Source of the DNA: Afipia sp. Root123D2
GTDB taxonomy: Bacteria; Pseudomonadota; Alphaproteobacteria; Rhizobiales; Xanthobacteraceae
DNA length: 64,000 nucleotides
NCBI RefSeq assembly: GCF_001425835.1
Contig: NZ_LMDP01000005.1
Span: 145,742-209,741, forward strand
Direction of reading: 5' to 3'
A model generated the notes under the pieces. That model saw nothing but the letters and a program-made list of their open reading frames with translations, searched no databases and was not told the DNA's origin. The position numbers and the translations under genes were made by a program. How positions within the stretch are numbered: position 1 is the stretch's first letter; the number at the start of each line of letters is the position of its first letter. Below, in pieces: positions 43,983-54,865 of this stretch.

Positions 43983-44694
43983 ATGACGGCGGCTTCCCTG
44001 CACATCGCGCTGGTGGGTGCCCCTAACAGTGGCAAGACTTCGCTGTTCAACGCGCTAACCGGCAGCCGTCAGAAGGTCGCCAACTATCCCGGCGTCACCG
44101 TCGAGCGCAAGACTGGCTCGTTCGTGACGCCCGAGCGCCGCACCATGTCGCTGGTCGATCTGCCCTGCACCTATTCATTGCGTGGCCGCAGCCCTGACGA
44201 GGAGATCACCCGCGACGTCGTGCTCGGCCGCTATGCCAACGAGGATCCGCCTGACATCGTGCTATGCGTCGCGGACGCGACCAACCTGCGCCTGACTTTC
44301 CGCCTGGTGCTGGAATTGAAACGCACCGGTCGCCCGCTGCTGGTGATCCTCAACATGTTCGACATCGCCCAACGGCGTGGAGTGAGATCGATATCGACAA
44401 GATGTCGGCGGCACTCGGCGTCACTGTCGTCACCTCGATCGCGGTGCGCAAGGGCGGCATCGCCGAACTGCTGCGGCGCACCGACGAATTCGCGGCGCAT
44501 CTCGGCGAGAACAAACGCGACAACACCTGGATGCCGCTGAGTATCGCCGAACTGAAAGCCACCCAGCGCGAGGCCGACCGCATCATCCGCGAGACCGTGA
44601 CGATGCCGTCGAAGCCTGACACGCTGACCACGCGCGTCGATGCCGTAGTGCTGCATCCGGTGTTCGGCCTGGTCATCCTTGGACTTATCCTGCC
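43983..44694 (+). pseudogene. feoB: Truncated, frameshifted feoB (ferrous iron transporter)
   Basis: The N-terminal GTPase domain is recognisable: G1 GAPNSGKTSLFNALTG, G4 LNMFD. The G3 motif is DLPCTYSL, where normal FeoB has DLPGTYSL, so the invariant Gly is lost. A frameshift near 44375-44385 moves the reading to EIDIDKMSAALGVTVVTS. At ~44694 the frame runs into a PepSY fragment, losing all membrane helices. Definitely inactive. Confidence 0.85.
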
Positions 44695-44930
44695 TACACA
44701 GGTCAGAACCTTGCAGGTCACGCCAAGGTGACTCCACGCAGGCCCGCCAGTTCGCCCTCAAGGCTCATCCCGGGAAAATCACCGACGAGGAGCTTGGGCG
44801 CGAGGCCGGTGGTAGCGGGTTGCGCTATTCGTTCGACATCAGGACGGGCTCGCGGACCCAGGAAGTCGGGATTGATGCCGCCACTGGCAAGGTGCTTGAA
44901 AACAAGACCGAGGGGCCGCATCCGGATTGA
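44695..44930 (+). pseudogene. Truncated, frameshifted PepSY gene fused to feoB remnant
   Basis: The sequence from YTGQNLAGHAKVT to EGPHPD is ~80% identical to the C-terminal 80 residues of the PepSY protein at 14442-14759. The signal peptide is gone, replaced by feoB sequence at a CTGCCTACAC junction. One base is missing near 44735, so TQARQFALKAHPGKI is in another frame than the start. It is a recombination scar between two islands. Confidence 0.8.
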
Positions 44931-45171
44931 TGTGATCGCCCATCGGATTGATCAAAGGAGTTACATCGTCTTGCGCAACTTTGATCTTGTTGATCGCTGG
45001 GTGGTGCTTCCTGCCACAATTCCGCTCTAAATTGCGCCCCGATTTCGAATCTCAGGTCGTGAAAACGGAAGACATGGTCGCGCGTAATTGATTGAGCCTC
45101 CTCGGTCGCTCGGGCCGGAAGGAAAGTATGAAACAAGCTGGTGCTGACACACAGGGGGTGGAGGACGTGAA

Positions 45172-45594
45172 ATGAAGAATAATCTCTCGCTTTTGCTTTG
45201 CAGTACCGCTGCGCTGCTGACCTGTAGCACTCCCGGTCAAGCGGCAACCCCCGCTCAAGACCCTCGCCCTAACCTGCAGGTTCAGTCTTACGCCGAGCTA
45301 CTCGAGCCTATCCCCGATGCGGTCGCAATGTTGAGAGCGGACGACGCAGCTCGCACTAGCGAGACGCCACTTGTCCAACTTGCACAGTATCATCACCACC
45401 ATCATCATTTTTACCATCACCATCACCATCACCACGGATATTACTCCGATGACCCCGCTGCAGGTATAATTGGCGGAATCATCGGTGGAATGGTAGCTGC
45501 GCCACGATACGCGCCGGATTGCTATTGGACTCAGGGAAGGCCGTATTGGGACGGCTATAGCTGGGTGCGGCGCCGAGTCCGGGTCTGCGAATAG
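45172..45594 (+). CDS. Secreted histidine-rich protein 1
   Basis: A 140-residue exported protein: signal peptide ~1-24 (SLLLCSTAALLTCSTPGQA), then a conserved segment SYAELLEPIPDAVAMLRADD, then a His tract (HHHHHHFYHHHHHHHGYY, ~75-92), a glycine hinge GIIGGIIGGM and a C-terminal Cys-containing part (CYWTQGRPYWDGYSWVRRRV). His tracts suggest binding of Ni, Zn, Cu or Fe in the periplasm. It is paralogous to the next gene. The 241 bp before it (44931-45171) show no gene. Confidence 0.75.
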   Translation: MKNNLSLLLCSTAALLTCSTPGQAATPAQDPRPNLQVQSYAELLEPIPDAVAMLRADDAARTSETPLVQLAQYHHHHHHFYHHHHHHHGYYSDDPAAGIIGGIIGGMVAAPRYAPDCYWTQGRPYWDGYSWVRRRVRVCE

Positions 45595-45831
45595 ATGTCG
45601 ATCGTGAATCGGCGCGCTCGGGTAGCTTTCCATGACCTGCTGTGTATTGCACGCGGCATATTCTTATTGCTTCGCCCAGCAGCGCCACGTCTGTCGGGAG
45701 GCGGCGGGTACCGGATATAACCGGAGCCGCAAGCTCGGGCTCGCTCCCATCTAGTTCAACTTGGAACTTGCGGTGCGGGGGAACGTTACAAGGTGCCAGC
45801 ATCCGTTGGCTAAGATTCTCAGGAGGCGTGA

Positions 45832-46212
45832 ATGGACAAGAAGATCGCCGGACTTATAGGAGCCGTGGCGACGCTCGGAGCCTGCAATGTCGCGGAGGCA
45901 GCACCCCCCGTAGTAAATCCCGCGCCAACTGACGTTCTCCAGGCAAACTCGTATGCCGATCTGCTACAGCCAATTCCGAACGCGCTGACCACTCTTCAGG
46001 CCATTGACGCTGCTTCATCACCTTCGGCTGATGGCCAAATCGAATTGGCCCAGTTTTATTATCATCATCATCATCATCATCACCATCATCACCATCGATG
46101 GCACCGCGCGCCTCGGATCGTTGTGGTTCCACCGCGATGGCACCATCATCACCATCACCATCACTTTTACCACCACCATCACCATCATCATTTTTATCGC
46201 GACGACGACTAA
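45832..46212 (+). CDS. Secreted histidine-rich protein 2
   Basis: A 126-residue paralogue: signal peptide ~1-23 (AGLIGAVATLGACNVAEA), the same segment SYADLLQPIPNALTTLQAID and IELAQFYY, then two long His runs (11 and 8-7 residues) interrupted by RWHRAPRIVVVPPRW. The C-terminus is FYRDDD, without the Gly hinge and Cys part of protein 1. The two share the ~20-residue SYA-LL-PIP signature, which I do not recognise from a named family. A hairpin terminator follows. Confidence 0.75.
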   Translation: MDKKIAGLIGAVATLGACNVAEAAPPVVNPAPTDVLQANSYADLLQPIPNALTTLQAIDAASSPSADGQIELAQFYYHHHHHHHHHHHRWHRAPRIVVVPPRWHHHHHHHHFYHHHHHHHFYRDDD

Positions 46213-46219
46213 GCGAATC

Positions 46220-46250
46220 GATCAAAAGGGCCGTCAGGCCCCTTTTGATC
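46220..46250. terminator. Bidirectional hairpin terminator between convergent genes
   Basis: Stem GATCAAAAGGGCC (46220-46232) / GGCCCCTTTTGATC (46237-46250) with a GTCA loop and one bulged base. It sits between the His-rich gene and the convergent gene at 46257-46979, with A/T runs on both sides. Confidence 0.75.
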
Positions 46251-46256
46251 AAGCCG

Positions 46257-46979
46257 CTATTGATTGCGGGCTCGATCCTTGGCCGCCCGATGCAGATGGC
46301 GATAAGTGCCGTCGAATACGGTATCTGTCGATGACGTCCACTCGGTACCTTCCGCCAGCTTCGGACGATTGGCAAATATCCGGCGCGATTGCAGCTCACG
46401 TTCGGCGGCCTCCTCGTCGTTCATCTCCTCAAGTTCAAAGGCCGCCTCTTCCGGGATAACGATGATTTGCACGAACGGCTCATTAGGCCGGAAAATGTGA
46501 GTTCGTCCTTCGGCGGGGGACTTGAACACCATGAAGAACAACATCGGCCACCAGTTTCGTATCAGCGCGGGCACCGCCACCGGCACGGTATCGGTGCGGT
46601 CGGTGTAGAAACGCGGGTGCGGTTCGGTCCTGATAGCGAATCCTTGCTCGACCTTAAGATCGAGGAGGAGTTGATAGGTGTAGTAGCTGTCGCCAAAGTT
46701 CCGGAACGGCGGCCATTGCACTCCGGACTCTGGCGGGGGTCCAAAATCTCCGTCGAGAACGAGCTTGCCATCTTTTGTGCTCACGCGAAGCTCGTTGTCG
46801 TAGGGATAAAACAATTCGATCCCGTACTGGGCGCCTTCCGAAAAGGGCACACAATGCCAGACCTGTTCGCGCGAACCATTCGCGCGAGGCTGGCGCTCAC
46901 CCGCCCATCCAGGTAGCTCCAGCTTGGTCCGTCGCGGCGCCAGCCGCGAGTTGATCAGACGATATTTGACCTTCTGCAT
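46257..46979 (-). CDS. Conserved hypothetical protein
   Basis: A 240-residue soluble protein without signal peptide. It has aromatic-rich segments (YPYDNELRVSTKDGKL, WPPFRNFGDSYYTYQLLLDL, IRNWWPMLFFMVFKSPAEG in parts) and an acidic patch FELEEMNDEEAAERELQ near 175-190. I cannot assign a function. Codon use is like that of its neighbours. It converges with the His-rich genes and is divergent from mbfA. Confidence 0.6.
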   Translation of the reverse strand: MQKVKYRLINSRLAPRRTKLELPGWAGERQPRANGSREQVWHCVPFSEGAQYGIELFYPYDNELRVSTKDGKLVLDGDFGPPPESGVQWPPFRNFGDSYYTYQLLLDLKVEQGFAIRTEPHPRFYTDRTDTVPVAVPALIRNWWPMLFFMVFKSPAEGRTHIFRPNEPFVQIIVIPEEAAFELEEMNDEEAAERELQSRRIFANRPKLAEGTEWTSSTDTVFDGTYRHLHRAAKDRARNQ

Positions 46980-47071
46980 TTTCGCCCTCGCTCGCGGCCC
47001 ACCGCGTTGATCGTTCTCAGAATGGCAACGCGATTCTGGGCTTGACCTGTCGCCGCAGCATCCTTAATTGA

Positions 47072-47088
47072 TTTAGAATTATTCTAAA
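47072..47088. promoter_or_regulatory. ICE / Irr box upstream of mbfA
   Basis: TTTAGAATTATTCTAAA: a 17-bp perfect palindrome (7-bp arms around TTA) matching the iron control element bound by Irr in Bradyrhizobium and relatives. It lies 20 bp upstream of the preferred mbfA start, so Irr would repress mbfA when iron is low. Confidence 0.85.
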
Positions 47089-47108
47089 CTATGGCGTCGG
47101 GGCTTCCA

Positions 47109-48077
47109 ATGAAGAATTTTGCGGACCTGACCGAAAGGGAGGTGCTTGCCGTCGCGATCTCGGGCGAAGAGGAGGACAGCCGAATCTACATGAGCTTTGC
47201 GGAGGATCTGATGAGCAGATATCCCGACTCCGCCAAGATTTTCGAGCGGATGGCCGAGGAAGAAAAGAATCATCGCCACATGCTTCTCGAATTGTACGAA
47301 CAACGGTTCGGTCCCAATCTGCCGCCGATCCGCCGCGAAAACGTCAAGGGATTCCTGCGCCGCCGTCCGATCTGGCTGACCAAAAATCTCTCCCTAGATA
47401 CTATCCGCAAAGAAGCCGAAACGATGGAGTTCGAGGCTGAGCGTTTTTATACGAAAGCCGCCGAACAGAGCCGCGACATTGGAGTCCGCAAGTTGCTTGG
47501 CGATCTTGCCGAGATGGAGAAAGATCACGAAAGCTTCGCTGCGAGACTGACTGGCAACCTCAGCCCTGACGTCCGCGAGGAGGAGGACAAAACCCGCAAG
47601 CGAATGTTCGTGCTGCAATACGTTCAACCGGGCCTCGCCGGATTGATGGACGGCTCGGTGTCGACGCTTGCACCGCTCTTCGCCGCGGCATTCGCGACCC
47701 ATCAAAACTGGCAGACGTTTCTGGTCGGCCTCGCCGCATCGATCGGCGCCGGCATTAGCATGGGCTTTGCAGAAGCGCTGTCCGACGACGGATCGATGAC
47801 CGGGCGCGGTTCGCCTTGGTTGCGCGGAGCCATCTGCGGCCTGATGACGACGTTGGGTGGCCTCGGCCACACCATGCCTTACCTTGTCCCCGATTCCTGG
47901 CCCAACGCGTTCTGGATTGCGACGACGATCGCCGGTGGCGTCGTCTTTCTTGAACTGTGGGCGATCGCCTACATTCGTACGCGGTACATGGACACGCCAT
48001 TCCTGCAGGCGGTGTTCCAGATTGTGCTTGGAGGTGCGATCGTGCTGGCGGTCGGCATCCTGATCGGAGCGGCATAG
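47109..48077 (+). CDS. mbfA: MbfA, membrane-bound ferritin / iron exporter
   Basis: A 322-residue fusion of a ferritin-like four-helix domain and a C-terminal VIT1/CCC1-like membrane part. The ferritin ligands are in [22 protein letters not shown] (ExxH), MEFEAERFY and MEKDHESF (ExxH). The membrane part (from ~180) has [33 protein letters not shown] and three more helices. MbfA exports iron under acid or oxidative stress in rhizobia. I prefer ATG 47109 ([11 protein letters not shown]); the ATG at 47091 lies directly after the ICE box with no room for a binding site. Cytochrome b561 starts 2 bp after its stop. Confidence 0.93.
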   Translation: MKNFADLTEREVLAVAISGEEEDSRIYMSFAEDLMSRYPDSAKIFERMAEEEKNHRHMLLELYEQRFGPNLPPIRRENVKGFLRRRPIWLTKNLSLDTIRKEAETMEFEAERFYTKAAEQSRDIGVRKLLGDLAEMEKDHESFAARLTGNLSPDVREEEDKTRKRMFVLQYVQPGLAGLMDGSVSTLAPLFAAAFATHQNWQTFLVGLAASIGAGISMGFAEALSDDGSMTGRGSPWLRGAICGLMTTLGGLGHTMPYLVPDSWPNAFWIATTIAGGVVFLELWAIAYIRTRYMDTPFLQAVFQIVLGGAIVLAVGILIGAA

Positions 48078-48079
48078 TC

Positions 48080-48610
48080 ATGCACCAGCAATTGCACTAC
48101 GGAACCACGGCGAAAGTCTTTCATTGGCTCATTGTTGCGCTGCTGGTGGTGCAGTACCCGATCGGTTGGTTCATGCCGGACATTCACCGTGGCGCGCAGC
48201 CGGGCAGCGCCATGGTGTTTCACGTTTCCTTCGGGCTCACCATCCTCGCGTTGATCGTTCTTCGTTTCGGGTGGCGCATCACGCATCCGGTTGCGCCGGA
48301 AGTCTCGCTTCCTCCCTGGCAACGCCTGACATCCGAAGCTGTCCACTGGCTGCTTTATGCGCTTGTGTTGGCAACGACCATAACCGGCTGGCTGTTCGCC
48401 TCGTTTCGCGGATGGAGTCTGTCGTATTTCTTCCTGATCCGTTTGCCGATGCTGGCCTCCGAAAGCGCCTCCGGCGTTCGTGCGATCGACGGCTGGCATC
48501 AAATTATGGAATGGTCGTTACTCGTCGCAATCGGCGTTCACGTTGCGGCGGCAATGGCACACCTCTTAATCCATCGTGATCGTGTGATGCAGCGAATGCT
48601 GCCGTGGTGA
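48080..48610 (+). CDS. Cytochrome b561
   Basis: A 176-residue, four-helix di-heme b561-type protein: TAKVFHWLIVALLVVQYPIGW with the helix-1 His, VFHVSFGLTILALIVLRFGWR (His in helix 2), ALYALVLATTITG-type helix 3 (preceded by SEAVHWLLYALVL) and WHQIMEWSLLVAIGVHVAAAM with paired His in helix 4. It starts 2 bp after mbfA, so it is co-transcribed and may supply or remove electrons for iron redox steps at the membrane. Confidence 0.9.
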   Translation: MHQQLHYGTTAKVFHWLIVALLVVQYPIGWFMPDIHRGAQPGSAMVFHVSFGLTILALIVLRFGWRITHPVAPEVSLPPWQRLTSEAVHWLLYALVLATTITGWLFASFRGWSLSYFFLIRLPMLASESASGVRAIDGWHQIMEWSLLVAIGVHVAAAMAHLLIHRDRVMQRMLPW

Positions 48611-48650
48611 TTCCGGAGGCGCGCTCGCTATTCGTATCAATGGGAGACGC

Positions 48651-49702
48651 TAGAGCGTTTCACGAGTTTATTGAATCGGGAGGGATTCCGGTTTTGGCGC
48701 GAATATGATTCAAGATGCTGGCTGGACTGGAGGCCAGCATCCGATGGTCAGACCTCTTTCCATTGACTTGCGCCAGCGGGCGGTCGCTGCGGTATCGAAG
48801 GGTGAGAGTTGCCGGGCTGCGGCGGCGCGGTTTGGCGTTGCGGTGTCTTCGGTGGTGAAGTGGTCGCAGCGCGCTACCGGGCGACGGGTTCGGTCAGGCC
48901 CGGCAAGATGGGCGGTCACTGCAAGTCGGTGCTGGAGCCGCATGGCGGCTTCATCAAGGAGCGGATCAGGCAGACCTCACAGCTGACGCTGCACGCCCTG
49001 AAGGAAGAACTGGCGGGACGCGGAGTTCGCGTCTCGCATAATGCGGTGTGGCTGTTCATGCGCCGCGAAGGACTGCGATTCAAAAAAACGCTGTTCGCTC
49101 TTGAACAAGGCCGCTCCGATGTGGCCCGCCGGCGGCGGCGCTGGCTATCGTGGCAGGCCGGCCTCGATCCGCAGCGTCTGGTCTTTATCGACGAGACCTG
49201 GATCAAGTCCAACATGGCGCCGCTGCGCGGATGGGGCTTGAGGGGCGAGCGCGTGCGGGGCTTCGCACCATATGGCCGCTGGCGTACGATGACCTTCCTC
49301 GGCGCACTGCGCTGCGACGCCCTCACAGCTCCCTGCCTGTTTGACGGCCCGATCAACGGCGAGTGCTTCCGCGCCTATGTCGAACAACAGCTCGTGCCGT
49401 GTCTGAGGCCCGGCGATATCGTCATCATGGACAATCTCGGAAGCCACAAGCCGGCCGCGCTGCGCCGCCTGATCAAGGCCGCAGGTACCAGGCTATGGTA
49501 TCTGCCGCCATACTCACCCGACCTCAACCCGATCGAGCAGGCCTTCGCCAAGATCAAGCACTGGATGCGCGCCGCCCAGAAACGCACCCTCGATGAAATC
49601 TGCCGAAATCTCGGCAGCCTCATCGCAACCATCCAGCCCGCAGAATGCGCCAACTACTTCGCAAACGCAGGATACGCTTCAATCAAAACGTGAAACGCTC
49701 TA
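48651..49702 (+). mobile_element. IS630-family insertion sequence
   Basis: Terminal inverted repeats are perfect over 15 bp: CTAGAGCGTTTCACG (48650-48664) and CGTGAAACGCTCTAG (49689-49703). The TA at each end (48651-48652, 49701-49702) is the typical IS630 target duplication, so the element proper runs from GAGCG to CGCTC. It carries one transposase gene (frame broken). Its right end is 22 bp from the end of czcA (pump 2). Confidence 0.9.
48744..49693 (+). pseudogene. IS630 transposase, frameshifted
   Basis: The N-terminal part (MVRPLSIDLRQRAVAA, HTH RFGVAVSSVVKWSQR) is in one frame to ~48875 and the rest (YRATGSV-like region, then KMGGHCKSVLEPHGG, VFIDETWIKSN, IVIMDNLGSHK and PPYSPDLNPIEQAF with the DDE triad) in another. 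At 48870-48880 an extra GC in CAGCGCGCTACC explains the shift. Programmed shifting is possible in this family, but an added dinucleotide is simpler. Confidence 0.8.
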
Positions 49703-49724
49703 GGTTCGCGCTTGCAATAGAGCT

Positions 49725-52964
<3,240 letters not shown>

Positions 52965-52967
52965 CGC

Positions 52968-54179
52968 TCAGTCCTCGTCCCGAGGCTTCGACAACTCGGC
53001 CTTGAGCGGAAACGTGTTCGTCGCTGCGATGGCCTCGCCGGGCGTCAGGCCGGACACGATCTCGACGGTCTGATCCTCCCTCTCGCCCAGCACGACGTCG
53101 CGCTTCTCGAAACCGTCTTTGGTCCGGACGAATACGATCGGTTGGCCGTCCAGCTTCTGAATTGCGGTCGCCGGCACGACGAGGGGCACGGTCCGCTCGT
53201 TGAGGGCGATCGCCGCCGTGACGAACGAGCCCGGACGCCACATCCGGTCAGGATTCTGCATTTCGGCGACGACGCGCGCCGTGCGCGTATCCTTGTCGAC
53301 CAGCGGACTCACGAAGACAATCTTGCCAGTGGCCGTCTCGGTGAGGCCTCGCGCGGAAATTTTGACCTGCTGGCCTTCCTTGATCAGAGGAAGGTCGGAA
53401 GAGGCAACAGACAATTCCACCCAGACACGGCTAAGGTCGACCACGACGAACAGTTCGGTCTCCAGACTGTCGCGGCCGACCGCCGTTCCCAACTCGACCT
53501 TGCGTTCGGCCACCCGCCCGGAGATCGGTGAGCGTACATCCTGGCGTCGAAGCGAAGCCTCCGGGGCTTTGGGCACCGCAGTGATTTCCTTTTCGCCTAG
53601 GCCCAGCGCGAGCAACTTCTGCCGCGCGATCTTCAAGCGCATTTCGGTCTGCGCCGCGGCGTTGCGCGACCGCAGGTATTGCTGCTCGGTGCCTACACGG
53701 CTGTCCCAGAGCGTCTTGTCGCGGGTGGACAAATCCTGTTGCAGATCGTTTGTAAGTCCGGCTGCCAGATATTCGCTCTTGGCATCCGCGACCTCGCGGC
53801 TTTCGAGGACGGCGATCACTTCATCCCTTGCGACATCTTCACCGATATTCTTACGCAGCTCCGCGACCGTCCCCGATAGCTTGACCGAGACATGTGCGAT
53901 CCGGTCCGCGTCGGGAACAACCGAACCCGGAACAACGAGACGCTTGGCGATTGCTGCCGGTCCTACGTCGACCAGATCGATCTGCGCGAGCTTGATCTGC
54001 TCATCACTCATAGACAGAAGGCTGGAGATCAGCTCCGGTGCCGACGGCTTGGGCAATATTGCCGTCTTGGCCGGCGGTCCCATCCCGATTGCCCGTTGAA
54101 GGGTCGTCGACAGCCCCAGCGCGAAAATCGCGGCTCCTGCCGCGAACGCAAGCACAACGATTGTCGAGCGACTCATCAT
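52968..54179 (-). CDS. czcB: CzcB-type periplasmic adaptor, pump 2
   Basis: A 403-residue adaptor: N-terminal anchor (~3-22, STIVVLAFAAGAAIFALGL), beta-barrel and lipoyl-like domains, and a helical hairpin at ~130-185 (VADAKSEYLAAGLTNDLQQD). The mature part has DVRSPISGRVAERKVELG and ends in LTPGEAIAATNTFPLKAEL. Two adjacent ATGs (54179, 54176) are possible; a longer in-frame start at 54245 overlaps the CsoR gene and is unlikely. No N-terminal His-rich extension is seen. Confidence 0.88.
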   Translation of the reverse strand: MMSRSTIVVLAFAAGAAIFALGLSTTLQRAIGMGPPAKTAILPKPSAPELISSLLSMSDEQIKLAQIDLVDVGPAAIAKRLVVPGSVVPDADRIAHVSVKLSGTVAELRKNIGEDVARDEVIAVLESREVADAKSEYLAAGLTNDLQQDLSTRDKTLWDSRVGTEQQYLRSRNAAAQTEMRLKIARQKLLALGLGEKEITAVPKAPEASLRRQDVRSPISGRVAERKVELGTAVGRDSLETELFVVVDLSRVWVELSVASSDLPLIKEGQQVKISARGLTETATGKIVFVSPLVDKDTRTARVVAEMQNPDRMWRPGSFVTAAIALNERTVPLVVPATAIQKLDGQPIVFVRTKDGFEKRDVVLGEREDQTVEIVSGLTPGEAIAATNTFPLKAELSKPRDED

Positions 54180-54213
54180 GATACTCTTCCGACGTGGAGC
54201 CAGCGCGCCACCG

Positions 54214-54492
54214 TCACAGATATTTGGAAATCGCCTTGAATTCATCGACGACGGTTCTTGTCGATTTGCTGGGTCCGCTCACGGCGCGATCGAGGCAATG
54301 GTCGACGTGGTCGTGGATCAATGTGCGCTTCGCCTCGCCGATGGCCTTCTCGACGGCATGAAGCTGCTGAGCCAGATCCAGGCACGACCGGCCTTCGTCG
54401 AACATGTCGATGACACGACGGAGGTGACCCTCGGCGCGCCGGAGCCGCCTGACGATATTGGGATGAGTTTCGTGAACGTGAACTTTTGCCAT
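54214..54492 (-). CDS. CsoR/FrmR-family metal-responsive repressor (CsoR-type ligands)
   Basis: A 92-residue three-helix repressor. The ligand positions are Cys37 (RSCLDLA), His62 and Cys66 (HDHVDHC), the Cys-His-Cys set of CsoR copper sensors. An extra N-terminal His cluster (His5, His7, His10) is not typical of CsoR. It lies 34 bp upstream of czcB on the same strand and so probably controls the pump. A G-tract operator is at 54503-54521. It is divergent from the RcnR-type gene. Confidence 0.88.
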   Translation of the reverse strand: MAKVHVHETHPNIVRRLRRAEGHLRRVIDMFDEGRSCLDLAQQLHAVEKAIGEAKRTLIHDHVDHCLDRAVSGPSKSTRTVVDEFKAISKYL

Positions 54493-54502
54493 CCGCGGAA
54501 CC

Positions 54503-54521
54503 TATCCTCCCTGGGGGGATA
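54503..54521. promoter_or_regulatory. Candidate G-tract operator for the CsoR-type gene
   Basis: TATCC-TCCCTGGGG-GGATA: 5-bp inverted arms around a G/C run, the general shape of CsoR/RcnR operators. It lies 11 bp upstream of the CsoR-type start. Confidence 0.6.
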
Positions 54522-54552
54522 TGCCAACCCGAAAGTTACAAGCTTGAAAAGG

Positions 54553-54570
54553 ATAGGGGGGTAGGCTATA
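54553..54570. promoter_or_regulatory. Candidate G-tract operator for the RcnR-type gene
   Basis: ATAGGGGGGTAGGCTATA: a G6 tract within an ATAG..CTAT palindrome, resembling the TACT-G6-N-AGTA type of RcnR site. It lies 7 bp upstream of the RcnR-type start. Confidence 0.6.
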
Positions 54571-54577
54571 TTGTCGC

Positions 54578-54856
54578 ATGAGCCACACCGTCCGCGAGAA
54601 AAAGAAGCTGCTTGCGCGCGTTCGCCGCATCCGCGGTCAGTTTGAAGCCATCGAGCGTGCCTTAAGCGAAGAAGCCGGGTGCGAGCGCATCATGCACATG
54701 ATTGCCGGCATCCGTGGAAGTGTCGCAGGTCTGATGGCCGAGGTCGTGGAGGATCACATCCGCACCCATCTGGTTGACCCCCAGAAGAATCCTGGCGCGC
54801 TCAATGCGGATGCGGCGGATCAACTGATCGAAGTCGTTCACACCTACCTGAAGTAA
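54578..54856 (+). CDS. dmeR: RcnR/DmeR-type nickel/cobalt-responsive repressor
   Basis: A 92-residue three-helix repressor of the CsoR/RcnR family. The metal fingerprint is His3, Cys35, His60 and His64, exactly the set used by RcnR for Ni(II) and Co(II) and distinct from the neighbouring CsoR-type protein. It lies 9 bp before dmeF, like dmeRF of Rhizobium leguminosarum, and so should repress dmeF until Ni or Co rises. Confidence 0.9.
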   Translation: MSHTVREKKKLLARVRRIRGQFEAIERALSEEAGCERIMHMIAGIRGSVAGLMAEVVEDHIRTHLVDPQKNPGALNADAADQLIEVVHTYLK

Positions 54857-54865
54857 GGACACCCC

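Noticed and set aside
45390..46195. CAC/CAT tandem repeats, CRISPR-like or microsatellite
   Set aside because: They encode His tracts inside two signal-peptide proteins; no spacers and no fixed repeat unit.
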